Notes: a model not told the origin generated them from the sequence alone. A stretch of 64,000 nt of DNA from CAMAVH01 sp036500145 (GCA_036500145.1 DASYCO010000029.1:1-64000); one strand, 5' to 3'; counted from the stretch's first letter, positions 17,223 through 28,121 are shown. Translations and numbers: made by a program.

Positions 17223-18599
17223 ATGATGCAGATGCGTGTGAAGACCGCTCTTGCGTGCTCGCTCATTGCCGGCCTCGTGGCCGCAGGCTTTCCCGCCTCG
17301 GCCGGAGAGCTTCCCAAGTCGACGCAGAAGATGCTCGACAAGATCAAGCTGCCGGCAGACGTGACGGCGAACATAAACGAGGAGGTCGACCGGATATCCC
17401 CCGCCATCGTCGAGGCCGCGAAGCAGGAAAAGCGCCTCGACATCAGCGGCTCGATGCACATCGAGGAATTCACGACGATGCTGGAGCCTTTCCATGAAAG
17501 GTACCCCTTCGTCGACGTGCGCTACAGCGGCGGCAGCCAGTTCGCGCGCAACGTCCGGCCGCTGATCGCCTACAAGGAAGGCCGCGTGCTGACCGACATC
17601 ATCGAAGGCCTCGGCGTCAACCTGTCTGACTACAAGGAAGTCGACGCGCTCATGAAGCTCGACGGCATCCCGAACGTCGAGAACGTGCCCGAGGCCATGC
17701 GCGACAAGGACGGCTACTACGTCGGCCCGCGCATCCGCGAATGGTGCATGACGTATAACACAGACAAAGTGCAGGTCAGCGATCTGCCCAAGACCTGGGA
17801 CGACCTGCTGACCATGCCGGGCCTGCGCAACGGCCGCATCGGCCTTGCCGACCGGCCGAACAACTTCATGATCATGCTGTGGGGCGCCAAGGGCCCCGAA
17901 TGGTCGGCCGACTTCATGGACAAGCTGTTCAACGTCGTGAAGCCGCAGCTGCGCAAGGAAGGCGTCGGCGGCCTCATCACCCTCGCCGCCGCCGGCGAGA
18001 TCGACATCGCCCTGCCCGAGGCCTCCTACCAGACGGCCCAAGCCATCGCCAAGGGCGCACCCGTCGCCTGGTGGTGCGCGACGCCGGTGCCGGTGTCGTC
18101 CTCCGCCATCGTCATCCTGAACAAGAGCCCGCACGCCAACGCGGCCAAGCTCTACATCAACTGGTTCCTGTCGAAGGAGGGACAGATCGCGCAGAACTAC
18201 GCCGACGGCTCGCCGCCGATCCACCAGGACCTGCAGCAGCCGCAGTTCCTGCTCTATCCCGAGCAGACGCTGAACCGCCCGTCGGCCCCGCGCACGCCGG
18301 AGCTGCTGGAGAACGAGATGCCCAAGGTGGCCAAGCTGTGGGAAAGCCACTGGCTTGGCGGCGCGCCGAAGAAGCCCGCCACGATCAATACGGGCCTCGT
18401 CTTGGTCAACAAGAACGGCGCGGAAATCCGCTTCCAGGACAGCAACGAGGCGATGGAGACCGTGGCCGTCAACAATGGTCGCACCAAGATTTCCGTCGCC
18501 GGCAAGGAGGCCAAGCGCAGCGAGCTCAAGGCGGGGATGAGCTGCAAGATCACCTATGCCGGCGAGAGCCCGGAGGCCACGGACATCGCCTGCAAATAG
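17223..18599 (+). CDS. ABC transporter solute-binding protein with extra C-terminal domain
   Basis: 458-residue periplasmic binding protein of the Fbp/PotD-like type. A signal peptide ends near FPASAGE (residue about 28). The binding fold shows WCMTYNTDKV, DLPKTWDDLL and NAAKLYINWFLSKEGQIAQ. After the fold, residues about 391-458 form an added module with TKISVAGKEAKRSELKAGM and a Cys pair (SCK and IACK). It resembles small secreted beta-barrel modules with a DLKxGM core, and is absent from ordinary binding proteins. The start follows GGGAGG. No permease or ATPase is nearby. A close paralogue with the same extension is encoded at 46402-47766, and a relative without it at 29384-30541. Confidence 0.85.
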   Translation: MMQMRVKTALACSLIAGLVAAGFPASAGELPKSTQKMLDKIKLPADVTANINEEVDRISPAIVEAAKQEKRLDISGSMHIEEFTTMLEPFHERYPFVDVRYSGGSQFARNVRPLIAYKEGRVLTDIIEGLGVNLSDYKEVDALMKLDGIPNVENVPEAMRDKDGYYVGPRIREWCMTYNTDKVQVSDLPKTWDDLLTMPGLRNGRIGLADRPNNFMIMLWGAKGPEWSADFMDKLFNVVKPQLRKEGVGGLITLAAAGEIDIALPEASYQTAQAIAKGAPVAWWCATPVPVSSSAIVILNKSPHANAAKLYINWFLSKEGQIAQNYADGSPPIHQDLQQPQFLLYPEQTLNRPSAPRTPELLENEMPKVAKLWESHWLGGAPKKPATINTGLVLVNKNGAEIRFQDSNEAMETVAVNNGRTKISVAGKEAKRSELKAGMSCKITYAGESPEATDIACK

Positions 18600-18602
18600 G
18601 CG

Positions 18603-20432
<1,830 letters not shown>

Positions 20433-20524
20433 CGGCTAACTGCTAGCATCCCGCGCGCCGCCCTGTCACCGCAGAAACGACCGCCATAGGCAGGCCCTGC
20501 CCGCCGGATCTGGCGCGCGCGTGA

Positions 20525-20548
20525 AAAAGCCCGCCGAAGCGGGCTTTT
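20525..20548. terminator. Rho-independent terminator after the ABC/Rieske operon
   Basis: Stem AAAAGCCCGC/GCGGGCTTTT around a 4-base loop, about 20 bases past the stop of the solute-binding protein at 20570. It ends the minus-strand operon before recQ. Confidence 0.85.
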
Positions 20549-20569
20549 CCTGCATCCTGCGCGAGAGCC

Positions 20570-21658
20570 TCAGCGGCCCGTGCTCATGATTTTCACCACC
20601 TTGGCGGCGGATTCGCGGATCTCCGGATGCGCCGTGTACCAGTCGATGGTGAATTCATGGAAGACGACGCCGCGCTTCTTGTGCTCGTCGATCTCCTTCG
20701 CCATCTGCCCGTCCTCGTAGGTATGCAGGTCGGCGTAGCGCTCGTTCCAGATGAACTTCTGGCCTTCCGGCGTGTGCAGGAAAGTGATGAGCAGCTCGGC
20801 GGCATGGGGGTTCACCGCATTGACCGGCACCGTCATGTAGTTGTAGCGCACGGCAGCGAAGTCGTCGGGAATGACATGGCCGATCGGCATGCCCTTCTTC
20901 ACCCATTCCTGCCAGTCCGTGCCGGTGCAGTCGAGGGCATAGGCGGCGAACTCGCCCGAGGCGACGCGCTCGAACTCGTTGCAGCGCATGAGGCCGGATA
21001 TCTGCGCCGACAGCTTGCGCGCGAAGTCGAGCGTGCGCTCCTCGCCCCAGACGTCCTTCGACGACAGCAGGTCGAAGCCCGATGCGTAGGGCGTCGAGGC
21101 GATCTTGCCCTTCCATTCCGGCTTCAGGAGGTCGGTCAGATTGGTCGGCACAGAGGGCGCGCGCTGCGTGTTGTAGATGATGCCGCCGGGAAGGACCGTG
21201 TACATGCGGATGGCGGCGCCGTTGGCCTCCACCGAGCTGGCCTGGATGCGGCCCGGCAGCAGGGCCTGCCAGTCGACTTCCGTGCCGAGCTTGTTCTTGG
21301 CGATCAGCGCGCCATGCTGGTTGGAGCCCAGGAAGATGTCGGTCTGCGACGGACGGTTGACGTTCTTCGCGATCAGGATGGCGTTGAGGTTCTCGTTCTC
21401 GTTCGGCGCCGGCGTGAAGCGCGGCACGATCTTGGTGCCGAACATCGCGTTCATCTGGTCGGTGATCTCCTTCACCCCGGCGTTGCCGCCGAGCTGCTTG
21501 GCGCCCCAGGACAGGTTGACCTTGCCCTCCTTGTTCGCAGCGGCGATCAGCTCCTTCAGCGCCGGGCTCTGCTCGGCCGCGACAGCGGGAAGCGTGCCGA
21601 AGGCGAACAGCGCCAGCCCTGCGGCGGCGTGACGGCACAGACGCAACGTGGACTTCAT
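20570..21658 (-). CDS. ABC transporter solute-binding protein
   Basis: 362-residue periplasmic solute-binding protein of the Fe/polyamine-type class. The signal peptide runs to about AVAAEQ (residue 28). The mature part starts with a helix and EGKVNLSWG, the first beta strand of the fold, and later shows LKPEWKGKIAS and PHAAELLITFLHTPEGQKFIW, both family hallmarks. It is the last gene of an operon reading ATPase, permease, Rieske oxygenase, binding protein, so it is the obvious binding component for that importer. The oxygenase within the operon suggests an aromatic or similar organic ligand rather than iron. Confidence 0.9.
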   Translation of the reverse strand: MKSTLRLCRHAAAGLALFAFGTLPAVAAEQSPALKELIAAANKEGKVNLSWGAKQLGGNAGVKEITDQMNAMFGTKIVPRFTPAPNENENLNAILIAKNVNRPSQTDIFLGSNQHGALIAKNKLGTEVDWQALLPGRIQASSVEANGAAIRMYTVLPGGIIYNTQRAPSVPTNLTDLLKPEWKGKIASTPYASGFDLLSSKDVWGEERTLDFARKLSAQISGLMRCNEFERVASGEFAAYALDCTGTDWQEWVKKGMPIGHVIPDDFAAVRYNYMTVPVNAVNPHAAELLITFLHTPEGQKFIWNERYADLHTYEDGQMAKEIDEHKKRGVVFHEFTIDWYTAHPEIRESAAKVVKIMSTGR

Positions 21659-21757
21659 GACGCTTCTCCCAGCTGTTGGATTTCGTGGTTTCTTATGTTT
21701 GCAGATGCCGCAAGGGAGGCGTGGCGAGGCCGAAGCGACGGTCCCGCCACCCGGCCC

Positions 21758-22876
21758 CTAGCCGACGATGTCCGTGAAGTTCTTCTGCGCGTCGAACTCG
21801 ATCATGTGGTTCTGGCCGCGGTCGCGGATGACGCCCATCGGGTCGCCCCCCTTGTCGATGGCGTCCAGCCCGTCGAGCAGCATGCGGCGGAACATCGCGA
21901 TGCCCTGGTCGGAGCTCGCGAGCGATTCCTTCGTGCGGTCGGCGATGACGCCCTGGCTCTCCTGCGCGATGCGGTCCTGGTCCTGGGAGGCGAGCCCCCA
22001 CCAGCCGTCCTCGATCTTCTGGTATTCGCCCGGCTTCAGGCCGCGGGTGCCCTTGGTCGTGAGCGTGCCCGGCTTGCCGTCCTCGGTCTGCACCGCCTCG
22101 ATGATGTAGGTCAGCGTGTGGTAATCGTCGACCGGCACGCGGAAATGCAGGAACTGCGCCGGGTGCGAATAGCCGGCGCGCGCGCCGAGGCGGCGCGTAT
22201 GCGCCGGCACGATGTGATGGTAGACGTTCAGGAATTCGCCGCCTTCGTACTGCGTCTCGAAGCGCAGGCCGTACCAGGTCTTCTCGTAGACCACCGAGGG
22301 CCGCTTGAGCGCGATCGACGGATAGACCGAGGCATGCAGCGCCATGCTGTGGCAGGGATCGGCGCCATTCTCGGCGCGCTGCAGCCAGTTGCAGTTATCC
22401 ATGCCGGCGCGGACCACGCGGTCCATGTCCTCGCGCACCAAGAGGTCGTAGGCCGGCAGCAGCGGGACCGGATCCGGCCCCAGGTAGGCGAAGATGACGC
22501 CAGCCGCTTCCTGCGTCTTGTAAGCCCGGGTCTTCATTTCCTGGGTGAAGGGGCTGTTCTCGGGCTCGGCCGGCATCTCCAGGCATTGGCCGCCGGCGTT
22601 GAACAGCCAGCCGTGATAGCAGCAGCGCAGCCCCTTGTCCTCGACGCGGCCGTGCTCGAGCGAGGTGCCGCGGTGCGGGCAGGCGCGCTCGAGCAGGCCG
22701 ACCTTGCCGGCGCCGTCGCGGAACATGACGAGGTCTTCGCCCAGGACGCGGACGGGAACGGGCTTGTCGGCCAGCTTCTCCGTGAAGCCGACCGGCCACC
22801 AGTAGCGCCGCAGAAGCGCGCCCATGCGGGTGCCCGGCCCGATGCGGGTCAAAAGTTCGTTGTCTTCCTGCTTCAT
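21758..22876 (-). CDS. Rieske [2Fe-2S] oxygenase, large subunit (phthalate dioxygenase type)
   Basis: 372-residue ring-hydroxylating or demethylating oxygenase of the one-component-alpha phthalate 4,5-dioxygenase type. The Rieske cluster is CPHRG with CCYHGW (about residues 60-83), and the mononuclear iron site is DPCHSMALH (about 170). The N-terminus NELLTRIGPGTRMGALLRRYWWPV is family-typical. AGGAG sits seven bases before the ATG at 22876, deciding this start over an ATG six bases upstream. The gene lies between the permease and binding-protein genes of an ABC operon, linking uptake with oxidation. No reductase gene is nearby, so electrons must come from elsewhere. Confidence 0.92.
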   Translation of the reverse strand: MKQEDNELLTRIGPGTRMGALLRRYWWPVGFTEKLADKPVPVRVLGEDLVMFRDGAGKVGLLERACPHRGTSLEHGRVEDKGLRCCYHGWLFNAGGQCLEMPAEPENSPFTQEMKTRAYKTQEAAGVIFAYLGPDPVPLLPAYDLLVREDMDRVVRAGMDNCNWLQRAENGADPCHSMALHASVYPSIALKRPSVVYEKTWYGLRFETQYEGGEFLNVYHHIVPAHTRRLGARAGYSHPAQFLHFRVPVDDYHTLTYIIEAVQTEDGKPGTLTTKGTRGLKPGEYQKIEDGWWGLASQDQDRIAQESQGVIADRTKESLASSDQGIAMFRRMLLDGLDAIDKGGDPMGVIRDRGQNHMIEFDAQKNFTDIVG

Positions 22877-22922
22877 GTGCATCTCCTGTGAACTCGGAAC
22901 AGCGGTCCGTATTGGCTTAAAG

Positions 22923-24674
22923 TTAGACGGATTTCAGTTCGTTGCCCTTGGCGACGAACCAGTAGAGGCCGACGACCGGGATCATCAGGCCCAGCATGAT
23001 GAGGGAGATCGCGGCGGCGTCGCCGAAGCCGCCGCCCACCCAGAGGCTCCAGATCACCACCGGCAAGGTCATGTTGTCGCGCGTCGTGAGCAGCACGGCG
23101 AGGGTGAGCTCGCGGAAGGTCATCAGCGCGATCCACAGCCAGGCGTTCAGCAGCGTCGGCGCCAGCAGCGGCATCACGATCTCGCGGAGCACGCCAATGG
23201 TGCTGGCACCGCTCACCTGGGCGCATTCCTCCAGCTCCTTGTGGATCTGGATCATGCCGCTGTTGGTCATGCGCGTCGCGTAGCTGATGCGGCCGACGAC
23301 GAAGACGAGCAGGAGCAGCCAGATCGTGCCGAAGGCCGGCAGGATCGATTCGACCACGAAGAGCGACAGCAGCAGCGCGCCGATGCCGAAGACGATGCTG
23401 GGAATGGTGTGCGGCAGGAAGGCGATGAAGTCGAACCACCCGCGCCCCTTGGTCTTCGAGCGCAGGACGACCCAGGAGAAGCAGAGCGCCAGCGCCAGGG
23501 TGACGGTCGGCGTCAGCGCCATCAGGATCGCCGTGTTGAAGAAGCCCTCGCCGATCAGGTCCCACGGCAGGCGGGTGTAGCGGTCGAAGGACGCGGTCGC
23601 CAGCGCCGCCGCCGTCGGCAGCTGGAAATAGGGCAGCACGGACGCCCACATCAACACCACCAGGGGCATCAGCTTGCTCATGGCGAGATAGAACCCGAGC
23701 AGGCCCCAGGCGACGTACTTGCGCCGGCCGAGCCGCAGCAGCTTGGGCCGGTAGGCCTTGCCGGTCACGACCTGGAAGCGGTGGCTGCGCGCCTGCATGC
23801 GGCCGTACCACATGCTGAAGAGGCCGGCGAAGCAGATGAACAGCACCGACAGCGCGGCGGCCGAGCCGTAGCGCGGCAGCGCCTCCGTCGGCGCGAGCTG
23901 CAGCACGAGGTAGGTCGAGAAGGTGAAGATGCGGTTCGACCAGCCGATCACCGCCGGCACGTCGAAGGCCGCGAAGCCGATGGTGAAGATGTAGATGCCG
24001 GCCGCCAGCACGCCGGGCCAGGCCAGCGGCAAGGTGATGCTCCTGAGCGTCGACCTCAGGCTGGCGCCCGCCATCTGCGCCGCCTCCTCCAGCGAGGGGT
24101 CCATGGCGCGGAACACCGCCGCCGTCATGATGAAGGCGAGCGGCGCCAGGTTCAGCCCCTGGACCCAGCCCATGCCGATGATCGAGGCGATGTTGAAGGG
24201 CGCGTCCGCGAGGCCGAAGGTCGTCTGCAGCCAGACGTTCACCAGGCCGATGCGCGGATGCAGCATCAGCAGCCAGCCCATCGCCGCGGCGAAGCCGGGG
24301 ATCAGCAGGCCGATCGCCATGAAGGTATAGAGCACCTTCTTGCCCGGCAGGTCCGTGCGCTCCACGAGCCAGGCGGCCGGCACGCCGAAGCCGAGCGCCA
24401 CCACCAGCATGACGAGCGCGAAGCCCACCGTGTTCAGCAGCACCCGGTAGGTGAAGGAATCGAGGAACATCTCCGGGTAGTTCGCCAGCGTCCAGGTCGC
24501 GCTCGGGTCGCTCGGCGCGGCGCTGCGGAAGCTCAGCCAGACGACGATGACGATCAGCGCCAGGATGACGACGCTCATGCAGATGACGGCGCCCAGGAAC
24601 ACGCCTGGCCAGACGTCGCGCGCCTTGCCGAGGACGGCGCGCTTCTCCCAGGCGATGGTGCTAGGTACTGTCAT
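22923..24674 (-). CDS. ABC transporter permease, two fused permease domains (FbpB-like)
   Basis: 583-residue inner-membrane permease with two consecutive binding-protein-dependent transport domains and about 12 helices. Each half carries an EAA loop that contacts the ATPase: EEAAQMAGASLRSTLRS in the first (about residue 205) and EECAQVSGASTIGVLRE in the second (about 485). The fused form is typical of iron(III)/thiamine/phosphonate-like importers. It is encoded between the ATPase (74-base gap upstream) and the Rieske oxygenase (46 bases downstream). The frame stays open far upstream of 24674, but that part overlaps the ATPase gene and has no membrane character. The Shine-Dalgarno is weak. Confidence 0.92.
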   Translation of the reverse strand: MTVPSTIAWEKRAVLGKARDVWPGVFLGAVICMSVVILALIVIVVWLSFRSAAPSDPSATWTLANYPEMFLDSFTYRVLLNTVGFALVMLVVALGFGVPAAWLVERTDLPGKKVLYTFMAIGLLIPGFAAAMGWLLMLHPRIGLVNVWLQTTFGLADAPFNIASIIGMGWVQGLNLAPLAFIMTAAVFRAMDPSLEEAAQMAGASLRSTLRSITLPLAWPGVLAAGIYIFTIGFAAFDVPAVIGWSNRIFTFSTYLVLQLAPTEALPRYGSAAALSVLFICFAGLFSMWYGRMQARSHRFQVVTGKAYRPKLLRLGRRKYVAWGLLGFYLAMSKLMPLVVLMWASVLPYFQLPTAAALATASFDRYTRLPWDLIGEGFFNTAILMALTPTVTLALALCFSWVVLRSKTKGRGWFDFIAFLPHTIPSIVFGIGALLLSLFVVESILPAFGTIWLLLLVFVVGRISYATRMTNSGMIQIHKELEECAQVSGASTIGVLREIVMPLLAPTLLNAWLWIALMTFRELTLAVLLTTRDNMTLPVVIWSLWVGGGFGDAAAISLIMLGLMIPVVGLYWFVAKGNELKSV

Positions 24675-24748
24675 GGCGTCTTTGCTCTTCTCTTGGCGGC
24701 CGGCATGCGGCCGCGAACGTCGGATTGAAGCGGAGTCCTCGGCCGGGC

Positions 24749-25855
24749 CTAGGCCGGCATGACGAGGCAATGTTCCTGCGGCAGGCGCAGCGTCACCGCC
24801 TCGCCGCGCTTGGGCGCCTGCGACGGATGAAGATGGACGCGAATCTGCGCGCCGCGGACATTCACCACGCAGTCGAGCATGTTGCCCAGGAAGACGACGG
24901 CCTCGACCTCGCCTTGCACCGCGTTCCTGTCGCCCGCCGTCATCGGCGTGCGCGTCAGCTCCACGTTCTCCGGCCGCACGGCGATGGTGACCCCATCCCC
25001 TTGCAACGTGCCGGCCCGCAGGCGGCAGGACAGCGGCCCGATCTGCGTCTCGACGCGCGACAGGTCGGACGAGGACCCGCCGTCGACGGAAATGACCTGC
25101 GCCTTGAGGAAGTTCGTCTTGCCGATGAAGTCGGCGACGAACATCGCTTCCGGCTCGCCGTAGATCTGCGTCGGCGATCCCATCTGGACGACGTTGCCTT
25201 CGCTCATGACGGCGATCGTGTCCGACATGGTGAGCGCCTCGATCTGCTCGTGGGTGACGAACAGGGTGGTGACGTTGAGGCGCTTGAGCAGCTCGCGCAG
25301 CTCCAGGCGCATCTCCTCGCGCAGCTTGGCGTCGAGGTTCGAGAGTGGCTCGTCGAGCAGCAGCACGCGCGGCTCGCCGACCAGCGCGCGCGCGAGCGCC
25401 AGGCGCTGCTGCTGGCCGCCGGAAAGGAAGGGCGCCGGCCGGTCTTCGAGGCCGCCCAGCTGCACCAGCGCCAGCGCCTTCATGACCTTGTCGCGGATCT
25501 CGGCCGGGCCCGGCCGCGGCTTGAGATGGCGCAGCGGAAAGGCGACATTGTCGAACACGGTCATGTGCGGCCAGATCGCGTAGGACTGGAACACCATGCC
25601 GATGCGGCGGTTGTTCGGCGCGACGTAGACGCCGTCCTTCGAGGAGAACACCACCTCGCCGCCGACCGTGATCTCGCCCGAATCGGGGCGCTCGAGCCCG
25701 GCGACGCAGCGCAGCGTGGTGGTCTTGCCGCAGCCGCTGGGGCCGAGCAGCGTGAAGAAATGCCCCTCGGGAATGTCGAGCGACACGTCGCGCACGGCCA
25801 TGTGGGTCGAAGACGCACTTTGGTACGTCATCCGAAGATTCTTGATCCTGATCAT
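24749..25855 (-). CDS. ABC transporter ATP-binding protein (FbpC/PotA-like)
   Basis: 368-residue cytoplasmic ATPase of a periplasmic importer. Visible are Walker A GPSGCGKTT (about residue 38), Q-loop FQSYAIWPHMTV, signature LSGGQQQR (about 144), Walker B LLLDEPLSNLDAKLRE and switch His in VTHEQ. Residues beyond about 240 form the regulatory TOBE-like domain seen in the PotA/FbpC/MalK group. It is the first gene of the ATPase-permease-Rieske-binding protein operon. The permease encoded alone at 38449-40218 has no ATPase gene of its own and may share this one. Confidence 0.93.
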   Translation of the reverse strand: MIRIKNLRMTYQSASSTHMAVRDVSLDIPEGHFFTLLGPSGCGKTTTLRCVAGLERPDSGEITVGGEVVFSSKDGVYVAPNNRRIGMVFQSYAIWPHMTVFDNVAFPLRHLKPRPGPAEIRDKVMKALALVQLGGLEDRPAPFLSGGQQQRLALARALVGEPRVLLLDEPLSNLDAKLREEMRLELRELLKRLNVTTLFVTHEQIEALTMSDTIAVMSEGNVVQMGSPTQIYGEPEAMFVADFIGKTNFLKAQVISVDGGSSSDLSRVETQIGPLSCRLRAGTLQGDGVTIAVRPENVELTRTPMTAGDRNAVQGEVEAVVFLGNMLDCVVNVRGAQIRVHLHPSQAPKRGEAVTLRLPQEHCLVMPA

Positions 25856-26161
25856 TTCCGTCCCTGTCGCGGGCCGGTCGCCTTATGGCGCGGGCCCGCA
25901 TCTATCGTTTTTTTTATACATACCCCAGGGCCTTCGGGATGCAAGCCATAAAGACTAAAAGCTGGCCCAATACAGTATTCGGGCCAGTAATGCGCAATCA
26001 GATGCGCCGTTTAAAGAATATCACTTATTCTCATAACGCGTTCGACGGTCGTCAGGGCGGCGGCAACGCGAGAACCGCGCTCAATCCCTGCCTCAGAAAC
26101 GCGATGGGCCACAGCTTGCGCCGCGGCCCATGCATTGTCTATTCGGAGTCCATTCGGGCGG
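25856..26161. other. Intergenic region with inverted repeat, no gene seen
   Basis: 306 bases between the ABC operon start and the FAH-family stop. It holds the AT-rich upstream region of the ATPase gene (a run of T's near 25909-25915), a long inverted repeat at 25962-25987 and an AT-rich patch near 26010-26030. No plausible ORF was found. Confidence 0.6.
25962..25987. repeat. Long inverted repeat upstream of the ABC operon
   Basis: CTGGCCC-AATAC on one arm and GTATT-C-GGGCCAG on the other, with a one-base centre and one bulged C, giving 12 paired bases. On the minus strand CTTTTAG follows, so it could be a weak terminator for the FAH-family gene or an operator for the ABC operon. Confidence 0.5.
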
Positions 26162-27082
26162 CTATTCGCCCTGCACGACCGGATTGTGCAGGGTGCCGAT
26201 GCCGCCGATGGTGATCGTCACGTCGTCGCCCGGCTTGAGGAAGATGCCGCGCGGACGGCCGACGCCCGACGGCGTGCCGGTCGAGATGACGTCGCCCGGC
26301 CGCAGCGTCATGCGCTCGCTGAGGTAGGCGATCTGCTCGGGGATGTCGAAATGCATGAAGCTCGACGACGAGTCCTGCATCAGCTCCTCGTTCACCCAGA
26401 GCTTCACCGACAGGTCGTAGGGATTCTTGATCGACTTGGCCGGCACGATCCACGGGCCCATGGGCGCGGAGCCCTCGAAGCACTTGTGGGCGAACCAGTC
26501 GACGCGGAAGTTCCAGTCCGTGCGGCTGCCGAGGTCGCGCAGGCTGAGGTCGTTCATGATCGTGTAGCCGGCGACGTAGTCCATCGCGTCGGCCACCGAC
26601 ACGTTGCGCGCCGGCTTGCCGATGACGACGGCGATCTCCGCCTCCCAGTCGACCTGCTGCGAGATCTTCGGCAGCTGGATCGGGGCTTCCGGCCCGATGA
26701 TCGAATGCACGGTGGTCTTGGGGAAGCAGTAGGGACGCGTCTTGGTCTTGTCGGGCGGCTCGCGGCCCGACATCTCGCGCATGTGGTCGGTGTAGTTCGC
26801 CGCCGCACAGAAGATGCCGCCGGGATAGAGCAAGGGCGCCAGCAGCTTGGCGCCGGCGAGCGGACGGCTGGCCCCGGCCGGAGCGGCGGCGGCGAGCTGC
26901 TCGAGCAGCCCCTCGGCCGTCCCCCAGGCGGACAGCACGCCCATGGTCGAGCGCGCGTCGGCGGCGCCCAGGGACTTGCCGATGGCGGCCAGGCCCTTCT
27001 CGACGTCGACGATCGTCTCGCCGACCTTGATGCCGGCGCGCGCGGCGCCCTGCTCGTCGGCGTAGTTCAGCAATGCAAACAT
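26162..27082 (-). CDS. Fumarylacetoacetate hydrolase (FAH) family protein
   Basis: 306-residue FAH-superfamily protein. Members cleave C-C bonds of beta-diketo acids, decarboxylate, or hydrate and isomerise oxo acids in aromatic meta-cleavage pathways. Visible features: the N-terminal FALLNY segment, FCAAANYTDHMREM, the metal-binding acidic residues in DWEAEIAVVIGK, the conserved Asp in NDLSLRDLG, and STGTPSGVG near the C-terminus. It is the last of three tightly spaced genes (LigB-type dioxygenase, decarboxylase-like, FAH) with a 43-base gap upstream. In this setting hydrolysis, tautomerisation or decarboxylation of a ring-cleavage product is the likely job. Confidence 0.9.
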   Translation of the reverse strand: MFALLNYADEQGAARAGIKVGETIVDVEKGLAAIGKSLGAADARSTMGVLSAWGTAEGLLEQLAAAAPAGASRPLAGAKLLAPLLYPGGIFCAAANYTDHMREMSGREPPDKTKTRPYCFPKTTVHSIIGPEAPIQLPKISQQVDWEAEIAVVIGKPARNVSVADAMDYVAGYTIMNDLSLRDLGSRTDWNFRVDWFAHKCFEGSAPMGPWIVPAKSIKNPYDLSVKLWVNEELMQDSSSSFMHFDIPEQIAYLSERMTLRPGDVISTGTPSGVGRPRGIFLKPGDDVTITIGGIGTLHNPVVQGE

Positions 27083-27125
27083 ATCGGTTTCTCCGTTGGA
27101 GCGACGCGCAGCGTTGCGTCGGTGG

Positions 27126-28121
27126 CTAAAATTCCATCGTGGACGGCGCGAACAGTTCCTCGAGCTTGATCAGGCGCGGCGTGAGGCCCTGCTCGAAGGA
27201 ATATTGCGCAGTGGTTTCCAGCACCTTGCGGTTGGCGATGATGCCATGCTGGATGATCGGCGTAGCCAGGGCCTTGCGGGCCTCCGGCGGCAGCAGGCCC
27301 GTCTCCAGGTGATACTCGACCGCTTCCTTGCGGGCTTTCTCGGCGATGTCGTTCGCCTTCTGGAAGGCCTTGAAGAGGTTCAGGATCACCCAGGGATGCT
27401 TCTCGGCGATCTCGCGCTTGATGACCATGCCGTGGTTGATCGGGTAGATGCCGGTCTTCTGATAGGACTTCACGCCCTCGGCATGCATGTCCGGAAACAG
27501 GGTCTTGAAGTCCGGGTGGCGGTAGAGGTCGACCGACGAGCGGTCGACCAGGTTGTTGGTGCCGGCAAGGTAGCGCAGCGCGCCGTGCAGCTTTCCCTCC
27601 AGCAGCATCTCGCCCATGTTCGTGCTGTTGGGGATGTAGTTGACCTTCACGTCGGCCGGCGGGCGGAAGCCGGTCGCGGCGCCCTGGCTGGTGTCGTCGT
27701 TGCGCTCCATCCAGAATTCCATGTCGCGCGGATGGACGTCGTATTCGTGCTGCAGGTAGCCGCGCGTCCACAGCGCCGCGGTCTGCTGGTACTCCGGCAC
27801 GCCCATCTTCTTGCCCTTGAGGTCGGCGGGCTTGTCGATGCCGCTGTCCTTGCGCACCAGGACGCCGACGTGGAACATGCGGCGCGTCGTGAAGACGGGG
27901 ATGCCGACCCAGCGGTCGTCGCCGCCGGCCACGGCCATCATCAGGGACGACATCGACATCTCGGAGACGTCGAAGTCGCCGAAGCGCAGCTGACGCCAGA
28001 ACAGCTCGGAGGCGTGCAGCGCCGTCGGAATCAGGTCGATGCCGTCGGGCGTCACCCGGCCGTCGAAGATCGCGCGCGTGCGCGGGTTGTCGGCCATGCC
28101 GATGCTAAGTTGCAGTTTCAT
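27126..28121 (-). CDS. 4,5-dihydroxyphthalate decarboxylase-like protein (Pht5-like)
   Basis: 331 residues related to Pht5-type 4,5-dihydroxyphthalate decarboxylases, which have a periplasmic-binding-protein type II fold but no signal peptide. Characteristic segments are RTRAIFDGRVTPDGIDL near the N-terminus, FDVSEMSMSSLMMA (about 50-65), DLKGKKMGVPEYQQTAALWTRG (about 100) and GIYPINHGMVIKREI (about 225). It lies between the LigB-like dioxygenase and FAH-like genes. Together with the Rieske oxygenases this fits decarboxylation of a dihydroxylated aromatic acid before ring cleavage. Some family members annotated as binding proteins have unknown roles, so the reaction is inferred. Confidence 0.82.
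   Translation of the reverse strand: MKLQLSIGMADNPRTRAIFDGRVTPDGIDLIPTALHASELFWRQLRFGDFDVSEMSMSSLMMAVAGGDDRWVGIPVFTTRRMFHVGVLVRKDSGIDKPADLKGKKMGVPEYQQTAALWTRGYLQHEYDVHPRDMEFWMERNDDTSQGAATGFRPPADVKVNYIPNSTNMGEMLLEGKLHGALRYLAGTNNLVDRSSVDLYRHPDFKTLFPDMHAEGVKSYQKTGIYPINHGMVIKREIAEKHPWVILNLFKAFQKANDIAEKARKEAVEYHLETGLLPPEARKALATPIIQHGIIANRKVLETTAQYSFEQGLTPRLIKLEELFAPSTMEF

Noticed and set aside
24675..25901. Long upstream extension of the permease frame
   Set aside because: It lies within the ATPase gene in another frame, is Arg/Ala-rich and has no membrane character. The real permease start is at 24674.
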